Source of the DNA: Deltaproteobacteria bacterium
GTDB taxonomy: Bacteria; Desulfobacterota; Desulfobacteria; Desulfobacterales; UBA11574
Assembly (NCBI GenBank): GCA_019314155.1
Contig: JAFCZV010000075.1
Location: 1-12,685, forward strand
DNA length: 12,685 nt
Direction of reading: 5' to 3'
Below the pieces are notes generated by a model. The model was not told the origin of the DNA and did not search any database. It saw only the letters and a list, made by a program, of their open reading frames with translations. This document shows, in pieces, positions 6,985 to 12,685 of the stretch (the stretch's first letter is position 1; each line of letters begins with the position of its first letter). Position numbers and translations under genes: made by a program.

Positions 6985-8022
6985 ATGAATATTAGTTACA
7001 TGTATTCCCTCATAGCGGTCATCGTTCTATTTCTGCTTGCTTATGTAGGTGTTAAATTTCCGGGGGGCGAGGTATTTTTCGGCATTATCATACCTTATCT
7101 GGCGCTAATAATTTTCATTTTGGGATTTATCAATCGCGTTATAGACTGGGCGCGTTCTCCGGTGCCTTTCCGAATTCCCACAACGTGCGGACAACAGAAA
7201 TCCCTGCCCTGGATTAAACCGGCCAATATTGACAATCCTTCCACCACCGGCGGCGTTATCGTGCGGATGATCCTTGAGGTTGTCTTTTTTCGATCCTTGT
7301 TCAGAAATACAAAATGTGAGCTAAAAGAGGGCGACAAAATTTCCTATGAATGGGAAAAATGGCTGTGGCTTTTTTCGCTGACATTTCACTGGGCGTTTTT
7401 CACCGTGCTGTTCAGACATCTGCGATTATTTACCGAACCGGTTCCGGCTTGTGTGGAATTGGTGGCAAAACTCGACGGTTTTCTGCAGATCGGCTTGCCG
7501 GGACTCATGTTGTCCGGCGTTGCCCTTTTGGCAGCCGTAACATTTCTATTTTTAAGAAGAATACTTATCCCCCAGGTGAAGTATATTTCACTGGGTTCGG
7601 ACTATTTCCCCCTCTTTCTTATTTTTGGCATCGCCTTTACCGGCATCCTGATGCGGTATTTTACCAAGGTGGATATTGTGGGCGTCAAAGAATTCACCAT
7701 GAGCCTGGTCACCCTTAACCCTCATGTTATAAAAGGGATCGGCGGCGTCTTTTATGTCCATCTGTTTTTTGTCAGTGTTCTTTTGGTATATTTCCCGTTT
7801 AGCAAACTCATGCATTTGGGGGGAATCTTTATGAGCCCCACCAGAAATCTGGCCAACAACAGCCGCGCCAAAAGACATGTCAACCCATGGAATTACCCGG
7901 TTAAGATTCATACATACGACGCTTATGAAGATGAATTCAGGGAAAAAATGATAGAAGCAAATCTTCCTGTGGAAAAAATGATAGCGCCGGAAACGCCGGA
8001 GGAACCCGAGGAAAAGGAGTAA
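6985..8022 (+). CDS. dsrM: DsrM, cytochrome b subunit of the DsrMKJOP complex
   Basis: This 345-residue integral membrane protein has about five to six hydrophobic segments (residues 7-24, 32-52, 127-147, 170-192, 207-225, 250-271). It is the NarI-like di-haem b subunit that exchanges electrons with menaquinone and with DsrK. Candidate haem ligands are visible as two His pairs: His135 and His145 in TFHWAFFTVLFRH, and His259 and His277 in YVHLFF...LMHLGG. The family-typical loop WARSPVPFRIPTTCGQQKSLPWIKPANIDNP (55-85) and the C-terminal LANNSRAKRHVNPWN are intact. The C-terminus is an acidic Glu/Pro tail. A GAGGT lies nine bases before the ATG. The stop is followed after three bases by the dsrK ATG, with the dsrK ribosome site (AAGGAG, 8014-8019) inside dsrM. 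Confidence 0.95.
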   Translation: MNISYMYSLIAVIVLFLLAYVGVKFPGGEVFFGIIIPYLALIIFILGFINRVIDWARSPVPFRIPTTCGQQKSLPWIKPANIDNPSTTGGVIVRMILEVVFFRSLFRNTKCELKEGDKISYEWEKWLWLFSLTFHWAFFTVLFRHLRLFTEPVPACVELVAKLDGFLQIGLPGLMLSGVALLAAVTFLFLRRILIPQVKYISLGSDYFPLFLIFGIAFTGILMRYFTKVDIVGVKEFTMSLVTLNPHVIKGIGGVFYVHLFFVSVLLVYFPFSKLMHLGGIFMSPTRNLANNSRAKRHVNPWNYPVKIHTYDAYEDEFREKMIEANLPVEKMIAPETPEEPEEKE

Positions 8023-8025
8023 ATA

Positions 8026-9678
8026 ATGTCAGATGTTCCAAAACCTGATGAATTGCTTTCAAACATAGATTATCGACCTTCCCGAACGGGATGGATGGAT
8101 ACCCCTGTTGACATCCAAAAGGGGATCTATTCTTATGCCGCAAACCCAAAGAGTGTTGAATATGTCGGCCTTCCCTACCCAAGACAATGGAATCCCATCG
8201 AAGAAGATTGGCAGCTGCCTGAAAACTGGAAAGAGATAATTTCCAAAGGATTCAGGGAACGGCTCGACCGGTTTCGATCTATTAAAGTATTTATGGACAT
8301 CTGTGTCCGCTGCGGTGCCTGTGCAGACAAATGTCACTTTTTTATCGGGTCCGGCGATCCCAAAAATATGCCGGTTTTAAGGGCCGAATTGCTTCGTTCT
8401 GTTTACAGAAACGATTTTACAACCGCCGGAAAAATTATCGGATCCATCGGAAAGAACTTCAAAAAGATTATCGGTGCCAGGGAACTGGATCTGGATGTCT
8501 TAAAAGAATGGTGGTACTATCTATTTCAGTGCTCAGAATGCCGGCGTTGCTCGGTTTTTTGCCCTTACGGCATTGATACGGCTGAGATTACCATCATGGG
8601 CAGGGAGCTTTTAAATCTAATCGGCCTCAACATAGACTGGATTGCCACGCCTGTGGCCAATTGCTACAGAACAGGGAATCATCTCGGGATTCAGCCCCAT
8701 GCGTATAAGGACATGATGGATTTCTTTTCCGATGATATTGAAGATATCACCGGTGTAAAGGTGGAACCCAGTTTTAATAGAAAGGGTGCGGAAATCCTCT
8801 TTGTCACGCCTTCCGGTGATATTTTTGCCGACCCCGGCACATATACCTGTGTGGGGTACATGATGCTGTTTCATTATTTACAGGAGAAGTATGGGTTCGA
8901 CATCACCTGGAGCACCTATGCTTCCGAGGGTGGAAACTTTGGTTTTTTTACCTCTCATGAGATGATGAAACGGCTGAATGCTAAAATGTACGCTGAAGCC
9001 AAAAGGCTGGGCGTAAAATGGATCATCGGGGGAGAGTGTGGTCATATGTGGCGGGTCATTCACCAGTATATGGATACGATGAACGGCCCGGCTGATTTTT
9101 TGGAAGAGCCGGTTTCTCCCATTACCGGAACCAAGTTTGAAAATGCCAAATCGACCAAGATGGTGCATATTGCCGAATTTACCGCCGATCTTATCAAACA
9201 CAATAAACTCGAACTGGATCCCAGCCGCAATGATCATTTGAAGGTGACCTATCACGACTCCTGCAACACGTCCCGTGGCATGGGACTGCTGGAGGAGCCC
9301 CGGTACGTTATTAAAAACGTATGCAATAATTTCTATGAGATGCCTGTAAACACGATCCGGGAACAGACTTTTTGTTGTGGCAGCGGGTCAGGCCTGAATG
9401 CCGGCGAAAACATGGAATTGAGGATGCAAGGCGGGCTACCCAGGGCCAATGCGGTCAAATATGTTCATGAAAAACACGGAGTGAATATGCTGTCCTGTAT
9501 TTGCGCCATCGATCGGGCAGCGCTTTCGGCTTCAATGGAATACTGGGTCCCTGAGGTGGAAGTAACCGGCGTTCACGAGATGGTGGGGAATGCACTGATT
9601 CTCCCCGGTGAAGGAAAGAGAACCACAGATCTGCGCAGTGAACCTCTACCGGGAATGGAGGAGGATGATGCCGAATAA
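8026..9678 (+). CDS. dsrK: DsrK, HdrD-like iron-sulfur catalytic subunit of DsrMKJOP
   Basis: This 550-residue cytoplasmic protein passes electrons between DsrM and the DsrC persulfide/trisulfide, by analogy with heterodisulfide reductase HdrD. Two [4Fe-4S] motifs are complete: CVRCGACADKC (Cys93, 96, 99, 103) and CSECRRCSVFCP (Cys169, 172, 175, 179). The C-terminal half carries the CCG-type non-cubane cluster ligands GGECGH (Cys338), HDSCN (Cys413), FCCGSGSG (Cys450-451) and a CIC pair at 491-493. Length and motif order match DsrK of sulfate reducers. The last bases overlap the dsrJ start, with the dsrJ Shine-Dalgarno sequence GGAGGAGG (9657-9664) inside dsrK, so translation of the two is coupled. 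Nothing in it looks damaged, in contrast to dsrJ. Confidence 0.97.
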   Translation: MSDVPKPDELLSNIDYRPSRTGWMDTPVDIQKGIYSYAANPKSVEYVGLPYPRQWNPIEEDWQLPENWKEIISKGFRERLDRFRSIKVFMDICVRCGACADKCHFFIGSGDPKNMPVLRAELLRSVYRNDFTTAGKIIGSIGKNFKKIIGARELDLDVLKEWWYYLFQCSECRRCSVFCPYGIDTAEITIMGRELLNLIGLNIDWIATPVANCYRTGNHLGIQPHAYKDMMDFFSDDIEDITGVKVEPSFNRKGAEILFVTPSGDIFADPGTYTCVGYMMLFHYLQEKYGFDITWSTYASEGGNFGFFTSHEMMKRLNAKMYAEAKRLGVKWIIGGECGHMWRVIHQYMDTMNGPADFLEEPVSPITGTKFENAKSTKMVHIAEFTADLIKHNKLELDPSRNDHLKVTYHDSCNTSRGMGLLEEPRYVIKNVCNNFYEMPVNTIREQTFCCGSGSGLNAGENMELRMQGGLPRANAVKYVHEKHGVNMLSCICAIDRAALSASMEYWVPEVEVTGVHEMVGNALILPGEGKRTTDLRSEPLPGMEEDDAE

Positions 9679-9958
9679 AAAGAAGATGTATGACAAAGGA
9701 AAAGTTGTAATCGGCCTTTGTATCCTCGTGGCTTTGATTACCTTTCCTTTCTGGTACAACCTTGGAAAGGCTGCTCCGCCGCCTGACCCCAAGCTGAGTG
9801 AAAAGGCGAAAGCCGCCAAAGAATGTGTGATGCCCAAAGTATACATGACCTCGGAACACATGCAGCTTCTGAATGAGTGGAGGGATACGGTTGTACGAGA
9901 TGCCAAGAGGGTATTTGTAAACAGCAGTGGGAAGAAATTTAATATTAGTCTTTCGTGA
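9668..9958 (+). CDS. dsrJ: DsrJ, truncated: membrane anchor kept, all three haem c motifs absent
   Basis: This 96-residue frame starts at ATG 9668 (ATG 9665 is also possible) after GGAGGAGG. DsrJ is normally a periplasmic triheme cytochrome c of roughly 130-150 residues, anchored by its uncleaved signal helix. Here the anchor (VVIGLCILVALITFPFWYN, 13-31) and the conserved middle (ECVMPKVYMTSEHMQLLNEWRDTVVRDAKRVFVNSSGKKFNISL) are clear. This includes Cys53, which probably corresponds to the unusual Cys haem ligand described for Allochromatium DsrJ. In relatives the NISL stretch is followed at once by NTCMxCHSNK and two further CXXCH motifs; here the frame ends Ser-stop. No CXXCH is encoded, and none is found in another frame before dsrO. 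An internal deletion of about 100-150 bp, covering the haem region and the usual dsrJ-dsrO gap, explains this best. The product could not carry haem, unless the deletion is an assembly error. Confidence 0.9.
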   Translation: MPNKKKMYDKGKVVIGLCILVALITFPFWYNLGKAAPPPDPKLSEKAKAAKECVMPKVYMTSEHMQLLNEWRDTVVRDAKRVFVNSSGKKFNISLS

Positions 9959-10749
9959 TGAAAAGCAGTAGAAGATGCTTTTTAAAAATAGCTGGAATTT
10001 CAGCGCTGGGTTTAGGGGTAAAGCCTGCACTGGAAGTGTTGGCTTCGTCCGAAGGCGGGCAGGGTGCTGTTACCAAGCCTGAAGTCAATAAAAGTGAAAA
10101 TGCTCTAACGGCGAAACGATGGGCACTGGTCATCGACACCCGTAAATTCGAGTCAGAAGAAGATCTCAAGCCGATGATCGAGGCTTGCCACAAAATTCAC
10201 AATGTTCCGAAGCTTGAAAATAAAAGACATGAAATCAAGTGGATTTGGACGGAAGAGTTCAAACATACTTTTCCCACCCAGGAACATGAGTTCCTTGATG
10301 AGAGGGTCGAACATTTATCTTTCCTGACTCTTTGCAACCATTGTGAAAAACCAGCGTGCGTCAGGGCTTGTCCCACCAAGGCGACCTTTAAACGTGAGGA
10401 CGGCATCGTGCTGATGGATTTTCACAGATGCATCGGCTGCAGGTTCTGCATGGCAGCCTGCCCCTATGGATCGAGAAGTTTCAACTTTAGAGATCCACGT
10501 CCCTTTATCAAAAAAACCGACCCCAATTTCCCCACCCGGACAAAAGGGGTTGTTGAAAAATGCAATTTTTGTGCGGAAAGGCTGGCAGTTGGGAAAATCC
10601 CGGCCTGTGTGGAGGCGTCCAACGGTGCACTGACTTTCGGGGATCTGGATGATCCTGGATCAGACGTCAGAAAAATGTTGAGAAACAATTACACCATTCG
10701 TCGTAAACCGGCCCTAGGTGCTGGGCCATCAGTATTTTATATTGTATGA
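9958..10749 (+). CDS. dsrO: DsrO, periplasmic Tat-exported iron-sulfur subunit of DsrMKJOP
   Basis: This 263-residue protein starts at ATG 9958, which overlaps the dsrJ stop (TGATG); GTG 9955 is also in frame. A Tat signal is seen as SRRCFLK, followed by a hydrophobic stretch IAGISALGLGV and an LASS region that may be cleaved. The ferredoxin-like clusters are complete: CNHCEKPACVRACP, CIGCRFCMAACP and CNFCAERLAVGKIPACVEA, of the NrfC/HybA type. The C-terminus RRKPALGAGPSVFYIV is typical. DsrO should relay electrons between periplasmic DsrJ and the membrane quinone subunit DsrP. No Shine-Dalgarno sequence sits at a proper distance, so translation probably depends on termination of dsrJ. The original ribosome site was probably lost with the dsrJ 3' end. 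Confidence 0.95.
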   Translation: MKSSRRCFLKIAGISALGLGVKPALEVLASSEGGQGAVTKPEVNKSENALTAKRWALVIDTRKFESEEDLKPMIEACHKIHNVPKLENKRHEIKWIWTEEFKHTFPTQEHEFLDERVEHLSFLTLCNHCEKPACVRACPTKATFKREDGIVLMDFHRCIGCRFCMAACPYGSRSFNFRDPRPFIKKTDPNFPTRTKGVVEKCNFCAERLAVGKIPACVEASNGALTFGDLDDPGSDVRKMLRNNYTIRRKPALGAGPSVFYIV

Positions 10750-10756
10750 GGTGGTT

Positions 10757-11920
10757 ATGCTTGAAAAGGCCCTAATAGGAAGCAAGAGATACTATGGATG
10801 GATGGCGGCGTTGCTGGCCGTTATCGGCGTTGGCTTTGCCTGTTACCTGTGGCAGTTCAGTTTCGGCCTCGGAATTACCGGCATGAGCAGGGACGTATCG
10901 TGGGGATTCTATATTGCCCAGTTCACATTTCTGGTCGGTGTGGCTGCATCGGCAGTCATGGTCGTTCTCCCTTATTACCTGCATAATTATAAAGCATTTG
11001 GGCGAATTACCATTCTGGGAGAATTTCTGGCGGTTGCATCGGTTACCATGTGTATCCTGTTTATTTTTGTGGATCTCGGCCAGCCGACACGGGTTGTAAA
11101 TGTCCTTTTGCATCCCACACCCAACTCGGTCCTTTTCTGGGATATGATCGTGTTGAACGGCTATCTTTTACTGAACATCGTTATTGGCTGGAAAGTGCTT
11201 GAAGCCGAGCGCAATGACGTTGCCCCGGCCGGTTGGTTAAAACCGTTGATATACCTTTCGATCCCATGGGCAGTCAGTATTCATACGGTCACCGCATTTC
11301 TTTACTGCGGTCTTCCGGGCAGAGGTTTCTGGCTGACCGCCATTCTAGCCCCCCGCTTTCTCTCTTCGGCGTTTGCTGCGGGTCCGGCATTATTAATACT
11401 GCTGTGCATGATTGTCAGAAAGTTTAGCCGGTTCAACCCTGGTAAGGAGCAAATCCAATCGCTTGCCAAGGTCGTGGCATATGCCATCACCATCAATGTA
11501 TTCTTCTTTTTATGCGAGGTTTTTGTGGTATTTTACAGCCGGATACCGGAACATATGGATCACCTTGTATATCTCTTCGCCGGCTTGGATGGACATAGCG
11601 CCCTGGTTCCCTGGATGTGGACATCCATGATCCTGATGGTGGTATCGATTATTCTGCTGGTTAACCCTATAACCCGAAAAAACGAAACCGTTCTGGTTGT
11701 TGCCTGTATAACCGTGTTTATCGGGACGTGGATTGACAAGGGACTGGGAATGATCTCAGGTGGATTTGTACCGAACCCTCTGCATCATGTGAATGAATAT
11801 GTTCCGACATTGCCTGAAATTCTTATTGCCCTTGGCATATGGGCCATCGGTTTTCTGGTATTGACTGCCCTGTTTAAGATTGCGGTAACGATAAAAGAAG
11901 AGGTTGCCGGATTGGCATAA
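10757..11920 (+). CDS. dsrP: DsrP, NrfD-like membrane subunit of DsrMKJOP
   Basis: This 387-residue polytopic protein is read from ATG 10757, preceded by GAGGTGG (10748-10754). The open frame goes back into dsrO to 10718, but the later start fits both the ribosome site and the family N-terminus (MLEKALIGSKRYYGWMA). About ten hydrophobic segments are visible, beginning with WMAALLAVIGVGFACYLW. It belongs to the NrfD/PsrC/HybB family that takes electrons from or gives them to menaquinone and pairs with a DsrO-type iron-sulfur protein. Typical stretches such as DLGQPTRVVNVLLHPTPNSVLFWD and SIPWAVSIHTVTAFLYCGLPGR are present. It overlaps nothing and is the last gene of the operon; a terminator hairpin begins 20 bases after its stop. 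Confidence 0.95.
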   Translation: MLEKALIGSKRYYGWMAALLAVIGVGFACYLWQFSFGLGITGMSRDVSWGFYIAQFTFLVGVAASAVMVVLPYYLHNYKAFGRITILGEFLAVASVTMCILFIFVDLGQPTRVVNVLLHPTPNSVLFWDMIVLNGYLLLNIVIGWKVLEAERNDVAPAGWLKPLIYLSIPWAVSIHTVTAFLYCGLPGRGFWLTAILAPRFLSSAFAAGPALLILLCMIVRKFSRFNPGKEQIQSLAKVVAYAITINVFFFLCEVFVVFYSRIPEHMDHLVYLFAGLDGHSALVPWMWTSMILMVVSIILLVNPITRKNETVLVVACITVFIGTWIDKGLGMISGGFVPNPLHHVNEYVPTLPEILIALGIWAIGFLVLTALFKIAVTIKEEVAGLA

Positions 11921-11940
11921 ACCAATTCTGAAAATTTGGA

Positions 11941-11977
11941 AAAAAGGGGTCATTTGTGAAGATGAACCCCTTTTTTT
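11941..11977. terminator. Intrinsic terminator, possibly bidirectional, between dsrP and the ABC ATPase gene
   Basis: AAAAAGGGGT (11941-11950) pairs over 10 bp with ACCCCTTTTT (11966-11975), with a T-run to 11977. The loop of 15 bases can add a few pairs. The A-rich left arm gives a T-run on the other strand, so it can end both the dsr operon and the convergent gene. Confidence 0.75.
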
Positions 11978-12046
11978 ATGCAGAATAAACCCAAAAGTTA
12001 CAAAAGTCGAAGATGCTTTCCCGGATAGGGCGTTTTTCAAAGGTTT

Positions 12047-12685
12047 CTAAGTGTGTTCGTGATTATATGCTCCATGGGGATGTGCATGGACATGCTGGTG
12101 GACATGGACCTCTTTGTCGAAAAGGATCTTGCCGTTGTCCATGGAATAGATAGAATTTGCGATTTCAGTCAAAAAGTCGATTTCATGGGATATGATAATA
12201 TAGGATAGATCGAGACCGGCCAGTACGTCTTTGAGGGTCGCCTTTGTCCGATCATCAAGACCGCTGGTCGGTTCGTCAAAAAGAAGCACCTCGGGTTCCA
12301 TGGCAAGGACTGTGGCAAGGGAAACCAGCTTTTTTTCTCCCCCGGACAGTTTGTAGGTGATCCTGTCTTCAAAACCGGTAAGGCCTAAAAAGTTTAAGGT
12401 GCTGCGGGCAATATCCATGGCTTCATCCCGGGACTTGCCCATATTCAAAGGGCCGAAGGCGACATCTTCCAAGACCGTCGGTGAAAATAACTGATCATCC
12501 GCATCCTGAAAAAGCAGACCGATCTTTTCACGGACCCGTATAAAATCTTTTTCCGTTTTTACGGGGCGATTGAATATCTCGATGGATCCGGAAGATGGTT
12601 TTAACAGACCCATGATAATGTGAAAGAGGGTCGTTTTCCCGCTGCCGTTGGGCCCCATCAACCCGATCCGGTTCCCTCTGTAAAA
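12047..12685 (-). CDS. ECF/CbiO-type ABC transporter ATPase with histidine-rich tail, partial at its N-terminus
   Basis: The frame is open to the right edge, so the true start is outside the window; the last 212 codons are present. They begin FYRGNRIGLMGPNGSGKTT, including Walker A. The Q-loop FQDADDQLF, the signature LSGGEKK, Walker B VLLFDEPTSGLD and the H-loop ISHE are all intact, so the protein should hydrolyse ATP to drive import. The DADDQLFSPTVLEDVAFGPLN block is typical of energy-coupling-factor ATPases (CbiO, NikO, EcfA). The C-terminal end carries eight His in about 20 residues (EVHVHQHVHAHPHG...NHEHT), which fits a nickel or cobalt system with a metal-binding tail. The membrane partners (CbiM/N/Q type) should lie beyond the edge. 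It is transcribed toward dsrP and is unrelated to that operon by position. Confidence 0.92.
   Translation of the reverse strand, partial: FYRGNRIGLMGPNGSGKTTLFHIIMGLLKPSSGSIEIFNRPVKTEKDFIRVREKIGLLFQDADDQLFSPTVLEDVAFGPLNMGKSRDEAMDIARSTLNFLGLTGFEDRITYKLSGGEKKLVSLATVLAMEPEVLLFDEPTSGLDDRTKATLKDVLAGLDLSYIIISHEIDFLTEIANSIYSMDNGKILFDKEVHVHQHVHAHPHGAYNHEHT

Noticed and set aside
9940..10000. Possible haem motifs of dsrJ shifted into another frame by a simple frameshift
   Set aside because: No CXXCH occurs in any forward frame between the last conserved dsrJ residues and the dsrO Tat motif, so the region is missing and not merely out of frame.

Overview
The window looks like chromosomal DNA of a sulfate-reducing member of the Desulfobacterota (class formerly Deltaproteobacteria, probably Desulfobacterales-like). 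The main evidence is a dsrM-K-J-O-P gene set in the order found in sulfate reducers. It is preceded by an RsbRD-N-domain gene and by an NtrC-type sigma-54 activator. The taxonomic call is by gene content and remembered family sequences, not by a search.

Layout. (1) Positions 1-3490, minus strand: a probable operon read right to left. It holds a lipid-A-type acyltransferase (3490-2513), a B12-binding-domain radical SAM protein broken by an exact 53-bp tandem duplication (2412-905), and the N-terminal part of a sensor protein with a GAF start that runs off the left edge (892-1). (2) Positions 3491-4414: a 0.9-kb control region. It carries an inverted pair of GGAAT-type 8-bp repeats, a hairpin, two perfect TGCACA-N6-TGTGCA dyads 22 bp apart, and a consensus sigma-54 promoter. 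(3) Positions 4415-5767, plus strand: a full-length sigma-54-dependent response regulator. (4) Positions 5768-6316: a second control region. It repeats the TGCACA layout with the same 22-bp step, then has a sigma-54-like box of imperfect spacing and a good sigma-70-type promoter. (5) Positions 6317-11920, plus strand: the RsbRD-N-type gene followed by dsrM, dsrK, dsrJ, dsrO and dsrP. (6) Positions 11941-12685: a terminator-like hairpin shared with a convergent, partial ECF/CbiO-type ABC ATPase that has a histidine-rich tail.

How it fits together. DsrMKJOP is the membrane complex that links the quinone pool and periplasm to cytoplasmic sulfite reduction through DsrC. The adjacent activator appears to be autoregulated: the paired dyads lie about 120-140 bp upstream of a textbook -24/-12 element. 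The same pair of half-sites in front of the dsr operon suggests that this activator also controls dsrMKJOP.

Two lesions stand out. The dsrJ frame is open but stops just before the region where all three CXXCH haem motifs should be, so the encoded DsrJ has no haem site, and dsrO begins on the dsrJ stop codon. The radical SAM gene is split by the 53-bp duplication; removing one copy restores a 484-residue frame. Either lesion could be real or an assembly artefact.
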